Shown here: piece after piece, positions 23,752 through 35,448 of the stretch
Numbering within the stretch: the stretch's first letter is position 1
Layout of the letters: the number at the start of each line of letters is the position of its first letter
From: Trissonchulus latispiculum
Taxonomy: Eukaryota > Nematoda > Enoplea > Enoplida > Ironidae
Direction: 5' to 3'
Assembly (NCBI GenBank): GCA_030248195.1
Contig: JASAND010022968.1
Coordinates: 1-64,000, forward strand
DNA: 64,000 nucleotides
Position numbers and translations under genes: made by a program
The notes under the pieces: model-generated
Database searches by the model: none
The model's input: only the letters and a program-made list of their open reading frames with translations
Told to the model about the DNA's origin: nothing

Positions 23752-24987
23752 CTCTCTTCCTGCAAGTGAATCCTGCCGCACTGGTGATGCTGTTAACACA
23801 ATCTTCTTCAATTGTACAATTGTCCGTATAGCCGCAACCCTTTCCTTCGATCTCAGTCGACACATTAAGTATGTCATAGATTCGGTCATATAGTGCCTTG
23901 AAAAGCCCAACTCTTCTCAGGGCCTCTTCCACGGGTAGTCCCAGGTTAAATTTATCCAGATTACTCTCAACGAACAGCAGTGTAATCGGTTGAAAGTTCA
24001 TTCGAACTGGTGCCGGTTGGTTAAAGGCCTGTTTTGCCCAACCGAATAGATCCTTGCCCGGCAAGGCGCCGAGCGATGAAAACAGTTCTTTGTCTGACTC
24101 GGATGTCGCTTTTGTGACATTCTTTGTTTTTTCAGTGGCACTACTCTCTGTATCTGCCTGCGTTTGTACCTCCAGAACCCTCAGACCCTCTGTCTTTGTA
24201 TCATTCAGGGCCAACGTTTCTGTGGTCTCTTCCTTCTCCTCCTTGGAGTACTTTCGCCAGTAGGATACTCTGGCGCCCATCATAGTTTCATCGCTGTAGT
24301 GTGTACCGAACTGTGCTATAAACTCTGTGAAGGCATCCAACATTGTCTCTGATGAGTTGTGCTGCAGCACGTCCTGCACTGCGGCTATGAAACCGGCGCG
24401 AAACGGCGGTTTCACGTAGCGACTGATCTGAACCTTGTACACCGTGCATTCTGCGGTCATTGTGGTCAGAATGCCCCTTTCTTCGGTGAAAACCTTTTTG
24501 GCATTTCTTGTAAGACTGGATTCGCTATCACCGCCGGAGAACAGAGTCAACGAACCTTTGGCTTCCACTTTAGGTTTCACTTTGACCGCTTTCCCACCCT
24601 TTGTGGCAGCTTGACCCTGACCAAACTCAAAGTCACTGTTCAAGTTTAGCTCTCCGACGGAATGATGAGACCCAGAACCCGTCTTCCGGGTAATATCCTT
24701 CTTAAATTCGTCAAAAGAATGAATGATTTTGGTGCTATACTTTCCGTTGCAATTCAGCTCTGCAGAGGCATCCAGTCCTGTTCCCAACACTTTGCCCTGG
24801 GCGTCCATATGTGTCATTGTTGGTTCGAAAATCTGATGTTTCCAGCCGGGATCGCTGCCGAACTGGCTGAAAGGGTCGCCCTCCAACATGCTGTAGCCCT
24901 GTAAAGCTTTTACCAAATTGTCGAATGGGGTCCATTTGGGATTTTTAAACCCAGGACCCACAATCTCATAGGTTTCCTCAGCGTCTC
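23752..24987 (-). CDS. Gene C exon 4: MACPF domain plus EGF-like tail
   Basis: The acceptor is gtttactttcag and the donor GTAAAT. The 1236-base open exon lies between phase-1 introns like its paralogues. It has K-A-L-Q-G-Y-S-M-L-E-G-D-P-F near the start, D-P-G-W, the MACPF signature F-G-T-H-Y-S, and P-A-P-V-R-M near the end of the domain. It closes with C-G-Y-T-D-N-C-T-I-E-E-D-C (EGF-like). A modest G/K-rich insertion (G-G-K-A-V-K-V-K-P-K-V) lies where E and F have long basic insertions. No partner exons were recognised on either side, so C is an isolated exon, a gene with very divergent neighbours, or a relic with an intact frame. Confidence 0.85.
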
Positions 24988-25987
24988 CTGAAAGTAAACA
25001 AAATGTGAGACAGTTGGTGGATTCAGAAAGCTGGACACCAGACATTGGCTCTCTCCTGTTTCGGACTAAGGCTACGGCCTTAGTGACTGCAGGCAGGCGT
25101 TTTTCATTATTTCTCTATGATTAATACCTTGTATCATTCGTGGATCCGCCTGCTGGCCCATGTTTACTTCATTTTCTTGTTGAAAAATTCGAGGCAGTAG
25201 AGTTTAATTGCGTAATTTTTTGGCTCGCACCATTTTGTGTGGCAAAAAATTAAAGTGTAAACTTGTGGAATCAGCAGTTGAGCGCACGCGTGTCAGTGGT
25301 TTTGTATTTTTCACAAAATATTTTTATCATAGGCATTTTTCATGACGAGTGCTTCATTTAATGGTTTTAAAAACAAATTAAAATGAGTAAAAAGCTTTTC
25401 TGTTGGTAGTCTTATGGCTACTGACTAAACTGACACTAAATTATTTGAAGCTTACTTTTGATTCTTGGCCTAAATATTCCATTGCAAACACTAGGTAGCA
25501 ATAGCAAAGAAACTGGTATCCACATGGCTAAATTGCGCACAGAAGAAGGCTGTAAAGTGGGTGAATTCTGAAATCATGAAATTAGTAATTACATAAATCA
25601 GTTTATTCTGAAGCAAAAGTTCATGTTCACAAATGCTTACTATTGCTGTTGTATAACAATAAAACTAATACTATTAATTTTTCAAAAGTTAATACTGCCC
25701 CAATTCTAACTTCTACTTTCAAAGACAACCCTGCCCTGTGACGATTTCATAAATCTCTATTGGTAAAGGCACGCAAAATACTACAGCGCCATACTCCTTT
25801 TTGCAAGATTAGACAGCTTCTCAATATGCTTGTTTCTTACCTTGATTTCACAACTCATGCGAAACACAACGTAACGGATTCAATCACTCCATGCAAGCCT
25901 TTCGTTTCGGTAGACGAGAGCCAAACAAATTCTAGACTGCAATCGGGAAAGCTTGTATGTTCATTTTCAATTTTCCAGAAGTTTTTT
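24988..25987. other. No supported exon upstream of gene C
   Basis: A possible minus-strand exon at 25846-25930 (acceptor-like gattgcag, donor GTAAGA, residues T-L-C) has a stop soon after and does not fit the spacing of exon 2. Otherwise nothing is seen. Confidence 0.4.
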
Positions 25988-25993
25988 ATACCT

Positions 25994-27216
25994 GTCAGCG
26001 TGATATTGTGAAATCAGGGATTTCGCGAAATCCCTGAAAATTTCAGGGATTTCACAGAATCCCTAACATTTTCAGGGGGATTGTGAAACTCATGTTAAAA
26101 CCTGTTTATTTCACAGTTTCCCTGAGTGGTTAAGGGATTTCACAGAATCCCGTGTCACTTTCAGGGAAATTGTGAAATGATTGATTTAGTTGAATTTTAG
26201 AAATTTTCGTTGTAAATTTGTAATGTAAATGTTATACATATTTATAAATCTGTTGTTAAATTGTTGCAGATATAATATATCATTCTTGTATGTTTGCTTT
26301 ATTCGCTTACTTGAAACTAACAGGTAAAAGTGTCTTATTGTTGTTCGTTATTATATATTACTATCTAAATTAAATTGTAACAGGTAACTTTATTAAAAAA
26401 TTAAATTCCAATTAAATTTTGAACTGAATTAAGTGAGCTGTAATTCGAATCTAGCTTAGCTTTCTCTGGATGATCTAAATGCTTTTTGAAGTTAGTTATG
26501 ATGTTCTAATTTTTAGTGTTTATGTTTATATGGTGTAGCAAGGTAGCTCACCGTTATTGGAATAATTTTTCACGAAGTCGTCGTTTGAAAAAGATTAACA
26601 AAGTATAACATGATAATTAACTTCAATAAGCATTTAGATCATCCAGAGAAAGTAAAGCTAGATTTGAATTACAGCTCACTTATTTCAGTTCAAAGAAAAG
26701 AAAGGAAGAAAGAAAAGAAAAAGAAAGAAATGCAACATTAGAATAAACTGAAATTTGAGTTGTCGCAATTTAAAATGATAATTTAAGCAGACCAGTCAAA
26801 CTTTGGAATTTAATTTTTTAATAAAGTTACCTGTTACAATTTAATTTAGATAGTAAAAATAACGAACAACAATAAGACACTTTTACCTGTTAGTTTCAAG
26901 TAAGCGAATAAAACAAACATACAAGAATGATATATTATATCTGCAACAATTTAACAACAGATTTATAAATATGTATAACATTTACATTACAAATTTACAA
27001 CGAAAATTTCTAAAATTCAACTAAATCAATCATTTCACAATTTCCCTGAAAGTGACACGGGATTCTGTGAAATCCCTTAACCACTCAGGGAAACTGTGAA
27101 ATAAACAGGTTTTAACATGAGTTTCACAATCCCCCTGAAAATGTTAGGGATTCTGTGAAATCCCTGAAATTTTCAGGGATTTCGCGAAATCCCTGATTTC
27201 ACAATATCACGTTGAC
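25994..27216. mobile_element. 1.22 kb foldback element
   Basis: The ends GTCAGCGTGATATTGTGAAA and GTCAACGTGATATTGTGAAA (reverse strand) start arms of more than 400 bases that are near-identical and inverted. The match resumes closer to the centre (26430-26482 with 26630-26690). The arms contain short palindromes such as AGGGATTTCGCGAAATCCCT. ATACCT flanks both sides (25988-25993 and 27217-27222), a 6-base target duplication. There is no ORF. Confidence 0.85.
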
Positions 27217-27222
27217 ATACCT

Positions 27223-28791
27223 TTAGTTGTAAGATTCACCAGCAATGCTGCAAGAATTTCTATAAATTCCTGTATGTGCGTTAATAAGCAGAGAACTACG
27301 TTGCAACTTTAAAGCATAGCACAAACGTAGCCTTAGTTATCTAACGTGGTGCATTTAGCAATCATTCCGGGAGAGTAGCTGTCTTGAAAATAAAGCAGCT
27401 CGTTCAGGCTGCTATTTAAGCTTTGTCTGTCAGTCTATCTCAGCGTGGCAAATAAGGTTGATCAGTTGGTTCTAGTTCGTTTACAAATTTGCCTCTGATC
27501 CCATCCAATCGGCGCTAGAGGCTTGGAATGTAAAAGGTTGAAATCAGAATCACAATCACAATCGCAAATCACACACAAATTATTCACATCAACGCAAACT
27601 TAACATCAGTGGCAATAATAATGTACGAAATATTGGGGATTGTGACAAAAAGCAATGAAACACATGAAAAATTTTGCTCAAAAAGATTGGATCAAGGATG
27701 TTTTAAACTAGTGGTGGCATGTGGCTTATGTTTTACAGAATTGTATTTAGTTGTATTTATTTACTTTAACTAAATGTAAATTGATTGAAATAAGTAAATA
27801 AAGTTGATAACATTAATAAGACGAGATAATATAATAATAATATTTGTTGTTCTTTTCAATATTAAATTGTTGTTACTAACTTTATTAGGCTTAAGTCTAC
27901 CGAGCTAGCTCCTGCTAGGTAGGTAGTTCCTGTTCGAATCCAATTATAGTAAGAGTGAGCTTGAGGAGGAATCTCTTCACTTAGGACAGGTGAACCCGGT
28001 TAACATCGGCGAGGCTGTCCCGACCGTCTCCTGAAGTCGGTTCGCTGTCAATTTGTGTACGGTCTCCGCATCCGCAGGTTTTCGGGTGTGGTAACGGTGC
28101 TTGTACGTAGAATCAGGTACTTGCCAAATAAATACATTGGCATATCTCAAATTAATTTGGTGCACACACATTCTGCGCTTGAAGCTGTGGTCACACTTGA
28201 TTATCATGTGACAACGCGTTCTGACAATTTGACTGGTTACACGGACAACGTCGTGACAATGCTGTAGCAGCGGCCGTTGTGACAGCGCGTTGTGGAAACG
28301 CGATGTTCCAAGATTGTCAAGTTTAACCGGGACTAAATAGCTCCGAGCTCCGCTCAACAGACTTCATTAGATCCAACCAACCAGAACTTACAGACGTCCA
28401 GTCTGTTTCAAAGCTAAGCCATAGCTAAGCAAATTAGCCTTTCTGTTTCTCCACTCCACTGTTTCTGGTAAACGCTCAAAGTTCCATGATTTGAGACAAT
28501 AACAGGCATAACAACTTCCGCAAAAATTCAAATAGTTTTACCACACCAGTGGTTGCAATACGTTCTTCTAATTCTTGTTATTGTTAGTTAGGTCTATACC
28601 ATAATCGATAGTTTCTGTTTATAATGACAAAAACTAAAACCATGGAAGGGAACATTGGTTGTTAGCATGAGCTTTGCTTACTGGCGCTAAAAAGCGCCTT
28701 ACTTTTACTTTTACCTTAAACTATAGTACGCCTTTAAATTATAGCACGCACTATAAACTAAGCCAAACTATAACATAATATCAGTTTTTAT
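27223..28791. other. No gene seen; decayed repeats downstream of gene D
   Basis: A tRNA-like relic with GTTCGAATCC lies near 27890-27960. The ORF 27977-28357 (minus) covers a region of CGCGTT/GTGACA words and has no domain I recognise. The 3' flank of gene D near 28650-28790 matches the sequence after the copy A terminal exon. Confidence 0.5.
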
Positions 28792-28970
28792 CTAACAATA
28801 TCTGTCTAGCATTAGCCCCTGGATTTTTAGTTCCTGAATTTCATAATTCTTAAGGCTTGAATCTGTTGCCTCCACCATCAGTCTTCGACATTCTTTGATC
28901 TTATTCTCATCTGTATTTGCCGGAAAATCACGATACCAACATTTGCCAGCTTCGTTGTAGCAGTGCTTTT
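28792..28970 (-). CDS. Gene D exon 6, terminal C-Y-N-x4-C-W module
   Basis: The acceptor is gtgttttag. Two bases plus 58 codons lead to TAG (28792-28794), ending R-Y-C-stop. The motif is C-Y-N-E-A-G-K-C-W. Its length equals the copy A exon. It completes the gene D model. Confidence 0.85.
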
Positions 28971-29680
28971 CTAAAACACAGAGTCACCGTTACGTACTCT
29001 GAATTATTTGACGGCTGAGTAAACTGATAAACTGATAAACCCCACTGATAAATTTCGTACTGGTTAAACCAGACCCAGTTTAACATTCGGTTTCCACGTG
29101 ATTCAGAAGAGATGCTTATCGAAATTTTCAAGTTTTGGGGTTTTTCAATAGCGTTTTCAATACAATCAAGAAAATATTGTATTAGTATTAAGTAACATTT
29201 CTATTTAGTAACATTCTAATTTGCGTGCGCATATAGCGGAGTCTAGTTCCAGCCTTCGACACATCTGAACTTATGGTCTTTTGGCAAAGCAGGCGAGAAA
29301 TAAATAAAAATTTTAAAATTTATTATTGAACCTAAATTAAACGAAACGCAACCCTATTCACGAAAGACTTCACAAGTGAAGTGCAGTCTTCTTGAGTGGG
29401 GTGAATTTTAACTATACTGCAGTCTACTCTTTTTGTGAAAAGATAAAAAGCTAAATTTGCTGGATTCGTGATACGATGAAGTGTTTTATCAAGGTTTCTA
29501 TGTTGTAGCGAAAAACGCAACTGTTACCTATAGCGTCGACATACCACAGGACAAACCCATTAATAAATATATCTTATTATCTAAATATTTGCAAAATTTA
29601 AAAAATACAATTTTATCTATTTCCTTCCCCGTAAGTAACAGCACGCCCACATCCATCCCAGAGCCTGTGCTGTAACTTAC

Positions 29681-30046
29681 TGATATGCAGCACAGTACAC
29701 GACTGATAGCAAGGGGACTGAAACTGTCCCTTGCCATGGCGTTTATGGATTTCCTTGCTCCACGATGAAGGCAGCACCGCACCGTGCTTTAGTCTGCATC
29801 GTGGCACACTGGTCAGACGGCTTCGGTCACTGTTAGTGATAACCTCAAGTCCGGAAAAGCGGATCAGAAATTCGGCCAGAAACCCCTTAGAATCCAGGAA
29901 ACCGCAGATGTGACCAAACTCGCAGTCGTGGCCGAATTGGTCGCTGTCTTTTGTGAAGTAGATCCCAGCCTCGTCCTGTAGACAGATCGGCAGCATGGTG
30001 TTCCAGCAGTTGTCCTGTCGGTTGTAGCAAAGCTCAAAGCCGGGTG
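29681..30046 (-). CDS. Gene D exon 5, second C-[YF]-[ND]-x4-C-W module
   Basis: 366 bases between phase-1 introns, with acceptor ttcaattttag and donor GTAAGT. About four of 122 residues differ from the gene B exon. It contains C-Y-N-R-Q-D-N-C-W and D-Q-F-G-H-D-C-E-F-G-H-I-C-G-F. Confidence 0.88.
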
Positions 30047-30106
30047 CTAAAATTGAACTAGAGTGGGAGATGGTAAACAGCTTATTGCATAGATTGTGGT
30101 CGATGG

Positions 30107-30507
30107 CACAGGTGGACAAGGGGGGGGGGAGGGGGGAATTTCCCCCCTCTCGGCGAAGTCGCCCACAAGGGTTCTCGAAATTGCTCCCACAAGGGGTAAG
30201 AAAATTGGCCACAAGGGGTAAGAAAATTGGCCACAAGGGGTAAGAAAATTGCCCAAAAAATAGGTTTCACGACTAAATTTTCCTAAAATTTCCCGGCTTC
30301 GCCGGAATTTTTCATGAAAAATCACTATTTTTTGCTAAACAACGTCCGAAAAACGTTGTTTTTGCTAAAAAATCGTTGTTTTTCATTAAAAAACGACAAA
30401 AACGCTTAAAAACCGCTTTCAAAAGTACGATCAAGAAAAATCGCTCTCACAAGGGGTACCCAAATTTGCTTCCACAAGGGTCAGTGAAATTTGACCTCCC
30501 GTTCAGG
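30107..30507. mobile_element. Copy D counterpart of the TGGTCGATGG-flanked insertion
   Basis: Same position in intron 4 and same content as 3919-4318 in gene B: G-run, three ACAAGGGGTAAGAAAATTG units, CCGGCTTCGCCGG hairpin. Flanked by TGGTCGATGG. Ends are placed to within a few bases. Confidence 0.55.
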
Positions 30508-30984
30508 TATGGTCGATGGTTTTGCTCAAATTCTGTTTAAGTTAACATGTAGCTAGCGGAACACAGTACTGTTTGAGGTTTATATACTGCAATGCGTCTA
30601 TATGTTTTTACATTAGAATTAGTTGCATCTTAGCGCACACAGAATGAAATGTGGTGACCTCTATTATGCTGTGAACACGGCCGTTTCTCGATTAACAGAT
30701 TTACTAAATTATCCCTATTTACTTACAAGGTTTCAGTGACATCATAATTGATGTTAGCTATCACATAAACGTGTTCACTACAGGCAACGACATGAGCAGG
30801 TGATTAAAGTAATCACTGACTTCCGACATAGCATATACTTAACGTTGCGTATCCTTGGAAATTACTCACAAAATTTTTAATGAAACTTGAAGTCTAAGTT
30901 TAAGTTTAAGTTTAACTAACAGCCAACACGATGTAGCCGTTGCACAGTTTGGAAGATGTATCATTAGCACACTGTAACTTATAC

Positions 30985-31356
30985 CAAGAGTACATAATAG
31001 ATAAGAGTGTGACAGCTGGCAGGCTGTCTGTTATCAGCTCAAGGTATACATGCTCTGCAAGCTAACGGCTGACCCCCCACAAACGTGTACCTAGGGACCC
31101 CCACAAATGTGTACCCAGTACACGTTTCTGTACGCTCACTCGCCGCATCCTTACGTGTTAAAGCTCGAAAACACAACGCCTGCGTGCTTCCAATTTGTGT
31201 CTGCTTCGAGCTTTATAACTCAAATAGAGTGTGCTAATTTCTTTGAAGTGATCATACACGTTTGTGGGGGTCAACCGTTAGCGTGCAGAGCATGTACCTT
31301 GAGCTGATAACAGAGAGCTTGCCTGCTGTCACACTCTTATCTATTATGTACTCTTG
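30985..31356. mobile_element. CAAGAGT-ended MITE at the donor of gene D intron 4
   Basis: Counterpart of 4794-5167, with the same ends and the same flanking heptamers (CTTATAC 30978-30984, CTTACAC 31357-31363). The terminal G at 31356 again completes GTAAGC on the minus strand. Confidence 0.75.
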
Positions 31357-31361
31357 CTTAC

Positions 31362-32591
31362 ACTTAGGCTGACATCTAAAGCCACCATCGGTACCAGCTG
31401 CCGGTATGCAGTCCTGATCGATTGTGCAGTTGTCACTGTAGCCGCAACCCTGCTTAGCCTGAGGAATAGGTTTGTTGAAAACGCGCAGATAGTTGGCCTG
31501 CAGCTCTCGAAACCAGCCAATCTTTTCCGCCACCTCGGACCGGCTTAGGTTACTGTCAACGTCCAGAACTGTCTCAACTGTCAGCAGACTCTCCATCGGT
31601 TCCAGATCGAATCGTATCGGAGCCGGTCGACTGAAACTTTGCCCGGCCCAGTCCACCAGGTCTGGACTTGGCAGTGACCCGTAGGAGGATAGCGATTCCG
31701 AACTGCTCTCTTCCTCCCGTAAGGAGTGGTTGCTCGTTACGTTGTCGGAGTCTTCGATTTTGGAATTTGCGACCTGCAATCCCACCACCTTCTTTCCCAG
31801 ATCGTTGAAGGCTTTCTTGAACTGGTCCTTCGTTAGGGTGCTGGTGATGTTTTTGGTGAACACTTTCAGAAAGGCAATCCTTGCACCCATCAGCGTACTG
31901 CGGCTGTAGTGTGTGCCGAACTCTACCACAAAATACCGATACTGCTCCAGAAATACGGTCTGATTGGGACTGTTAAACAGTTCCCGAAGTCCGGCCCGAA
32001 ATCCGGGCCGGAAAACCGGTTTCAGATGCCGACTTAGCTGGATCCGGTAGACCAGACATTCCGCCTTCATTACAGCAAGCATCCCCTCCAGTTTGCTGAA
32101 CGAATCGTTCGCATTTTCGGCAATATCGGAGGCAGATTCCCCACCCTCATAGATGGCGTTGGAGCCCAGACCCAGCCCCATACTGGAGGAATGTTTCATT
32201 GGCACACTACCATTCTTCTTCTCCACCGTATACCCCCAATTTCGGTTAAAGCTGGTGGCCGGTCCCAGCTGTACCGTATTATCGGTCCCAGAGTCGGTCA
32301 GCATCATCTGCTTAAACTCTTGGTGGGTATGGGCCACATTCGTGGTGTAGGTGCCATCACAGTAGAGTTCGCTGGACAGATCCAGACCCGGCTGGTAGGA
32401 GACTGTATGACTGTCGACGTTGTAGACTGTCGGTTCGAAGATCTGGGCCCGCCAGCCCGGATCCGCTCCATGGCTGGCCAGCGGGAAGCCTTCGTAGCGA
32501 TCGTAGCCCTGCAGAGCCTTGGCCATGTTCGGGAACGGGGTGAAGTTGGGATCCTTGAACTTGGCCCCGGCAACATAGGTGTGATGTTCGC
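31362..32591 (-). CDS. Gene D exon 4: MACPF domain plus EGF-like tail
   Basis: 1230 bases, open, phase 1 on both sides, acceptor tttgttgcag and donor GTAAGC. Same features as the gene B exon: N-terminal G-Y-D-R-Y-E-G, D-P-G-W, MACPF signature F-G-T-H-Y-S, domain end P-A-P-I-R-F, then an EGF-like set of cysteines. With a signal peptide, two modules before it and two after it, D is the one copy in the window with every exon present and no break. The product is expected to be secreted and possibly pore-forming. Confidence 0.92.
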
Positions 32592-33022
32592 CTGCAACAA
32601 AACAATGGTTTCTGGTGAAGACTAGTTCATGATTATTGTGTGTACTATTATGTATTGTATTGCATTGTATTGTATTGTACTGCAGTGAAGTCTGTATAAT
32701 AAACATCACAAAGATAACTGTTGTCTCTACAGAAATAAAGAGGCATTTCCATTGATTCATCAACACCTCTTGGAGGTTGTTTCAAACATTTTCTTAATTT
32801 ACAATACAAGTGTGTCATGTAACTTATTAAATTAACTTATTTCATTACAATACCGGTTTCTATAGTCAAGTCTACTGGCGTCTAGTTTAGTTCAAGTGAG
32901 TAACTATTTAGCCACATACATAATAAAAATAAATTTGTAAAGTAATAAAGTGAAACAGTAATAACAAATAATAAAATAATAAAGATTATACAAATTGATG
33001 AGTTTTACAAAATTATCCTTAC

Positions 33023-33244
33023 GTTTTGATCGACTGCATGGTCGAAAGCATGGCACTATTGCTCTTCCATTTTTGCAGGATGGAATACCATGATCAGTGC
33101 CCAAAACGCACCGGTTATCGTTATCACAGTCAGCACCGTATTTTGTGACCGTTCGAGGAACCTCTTGGAAGATGCTACTGTTGTGGCATTCGTCTCTCTG
33201 AGCAAACCAGCAATTGTGCTTGGGATTATAACAATTGTTGAGAG
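33023..33244 (-). CDS. Gene D exon 3, first C-[YF]-[ND]-x4-C-W module
   Basis: 222 bases between phase-1 introns (acceptor gtttcag, donor GTAAGG). Motif C-Y-N-P-K-H-N-C-W. About 15 of 75 residues differ from gene B, many of them charge changes, while all cysteines are kept. Confidence 0.87.
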
Positions 33245-33640
33245 CTGAAACAATTCCCCTTTTACAGCTCACTCTACTTAACTCTATGCTAATTCTGTGC
33301 GTATGCATCATTGAGTGCCGATTCGCACACTCTTTCCACACACTCGTAGCTTCCCGACCGGAATGCGTATAAATCTTTGAATGCACGCAAAAGCGTGCTG
33401 TATACACAGATTATATAATAAATAAAATAGATAAATAAAATATATAATAATTGTATATAAAGTATACTTTTGTTATATGTAAACTTGCATGAGCAAGAAC
33501 AGGCTTGTTTTGCTCACGCTTGGGCATACTGGGCATGTGCATTGGTATGCGCCGTTGTATCGCATAATTTTGCAAATTAATTTTTTAATCAATTTATTCG
33601 TAAATTAGGCAACACAAAGGTTTCCTGCAACACAGCCCAC

Positions 33641-33858
33641 CTTCAGTAGCTGCCGACAAATTATTGGCCTGCTCAGTCTGCAGTGATATCTCCAGTGTCA
33701 GATGTTGCTGTGATCGCTGTCTCAACTGCAGACACATTTTCGGAAGGCAGAGCGCAGAACGCAACGGAATCGAGTGGCGGGAGAATGTCTGCCACAGTAC
33801 AGACGTTCCGTCACCCACCACTAGACGAACCCACAGAAATTGTGTGGATGATGTTCTC
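33641..33858 (-). CDS. Gene D exon 2, L-C-x3-[LM]-C module
   Basis: The acceptor is ctgtttcag and the donor GTGGGC; 218 bases, starting in phase 2 and ending in phase 1. Contains L-C-L-P-K-M-C. Its start-to-motif distance (106 bases) is within one codon of E and F (109), and the phase is identical. This supports the minus-strand frame over the overlapping plus-strand ORF. Confidence 0.72.
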
Positions 33859-33949
33859 CTGAAACAGTGATACAATATAACATGAAATAGTGCTAACTGT
33901 GTTGCACAGAGAGCACCAATGATATAGAAGTTATGTGCTCTTCTCTCCT

Positions 33950-34020
33950 GGCTCCGTGGTGTAGTGGTTGCACGCCTAACTGCAGCTCGGGAGGTCTGTG
34001 GTTCGACTCCCGGCGGAGCC
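33950..34020 (+). mobile_element. tRNA-derived SINE in gene D intron 1
   Basis: The acceptor stem GGCTCCG/CGGAGCC is perfect and the D-arm is tRNA-like, but T-arm pairing is poor and the anticodon arm is not canonical. Gene B lacks the whole insertion (about 130 bases from roughly 33890 to 34030), so it inserted after the duplication. Confidence 0.6.
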
Positions 34021-35257
34021 AAATTTTTACAGTGTCATAACTCAGTCTATAATTGAATCTATAATGGGAACAGTAGGACACTCATCTGTTCCTAATAGAC
34101 TACGTTTGCGAAATGCTCGACGCAGAGAGGACTGCCGAGCATGATACCGCTTGCATTGTTGTTAACCGTGTGTTTATTGTGTTTATTTTCGAATAAACTA
34201 AAATTAATCTCATTGGACTCAACAGAAATGTCAACCGTAGCAGCTAAACAGACTCATTTAATTTTATTCGTAAGGGAAGACATGTTCAACAAGGCTAAAC
34301 GGTACCCCCTACACACTTATACATGTAATTTTGACATAAGGTATGCTATTAACCAATTAGATTCGCTTAGATTCATTTCGCCATTAATGTGCCCATCATC
34401 TGGGAAGTTTAGCTTATTAGAAAGAGATGACTGTCTTCTCTTCCTATAACATACTCTTGTACTTATGTAAGCTGAAGGATTGATCCTATCCCAATTATGG
34501 GACTACTATTATGCTGTTGAGGTTGTGGAATTGCAATCCAAGGTTAGCTGAAAATTTGCAGAAACCAGACCACATTATGTATGGTTTAAACAAGGAAGTT
34601 GAAAAAACATGAACGCAAAATTCTGCATCTTAAGTTCAATCAGAGCCAATCACCAATAAAGTTTCAGAAATGCCTTGCTTGAGCTCAGATGCCAGCTCAT
34701 CGTTTCATACTGGTTTGGACAGGTGCGTATCCGCAATTCACTTTTCGGAAGGATTTCTGGCAAATTCAATGTTTCCTGTTGTCTGAAACAAACCAATAGT
34801 CACCCGAAGATTTTACTGGATGCAAAATTATCTTAAATTTGTGAATGGTAAACAGCATCCCCCAGATTTTACAAAAATCATGCCAATAGAAATCAATCCC
34901 ACCAAAGGACTAACACTATCTGACTATGCAAGCAGGACGAACAGTTTACGAAATGTTCAATATCTTCTCAATTCGAAAATAAACAGATTTGCTACTATGT
35001 TAATGTAAAGTGGTATCTACCCAGTGCATGTCGATGTTCAATTCTAATATTTGGGTAACTTTCGGTACAGCTATAGTAACTGGGGCCGGGCCGTAACTGG
35101 CTTTATGCTAGTGATGTTTATTTTCAGTTTCAGTTTCACGCAGTTATGTACTCGTCGGAATTTCAGACTCAGCTTCAGCATAAAGTTTATGCTTATTTTT
35201 TCATCACTTTTACAGCAACCGTCTGAATCCCTACTGAACTCGTTGCATTGAACTCAC

Positions 35258-35448
35258 CCGTCAACTCGAAGCGATTCGGTACCGTTAATCATCGCTTTTG
35301 CCTTCATGGCATTTTCGACATCCAGTTGCAACCTTCCATCAGACGCACAACTTTTGTTCAGAAAATGTGAGGCTTCCCAGGTGCAGCCAATTAGTGAGAC
35401 AATTATCCCACTGAAATACAGACAGTACAGACACCTGGCGAAGACCAT
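35258..35448 (-). CDS. Gene D exon 1, signal peptide
   Basis: From ATG (35446-35448) the first 24 residues form a basic-then-hydrophobic signal peptide rich in C, L, I and V. About 38 residues follow, including Q-L-D-V and A-M-I-N-G, up to a GTGAGT donor. The 191 bases leave phase 2, as exon 2 needs. The A-M-I-N-G block recurs in the orphan exon at 48.8 kb. The longer ORF upstream of this ATG is not supported. Confidence 0.75.

Noticed and set aside
25846..25930. Possible exon 2 for gene C on the minus strand
   Set aside because: It has T-L-C and splice-like ends, but a stop follows two residues later and the spacing from W to L-C does not fit the other copies.
27977..28357. Minus-strand ORF of 126 codons
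   Set aside because: It has no domain, no splice context and low-complexity CGCGTT words; probably repeat sequence.
33950..34020. Functional tRNA gene in gene D intron 1
   Set aside because: T-arm pairing fails and the anticodon arm is not canonical.
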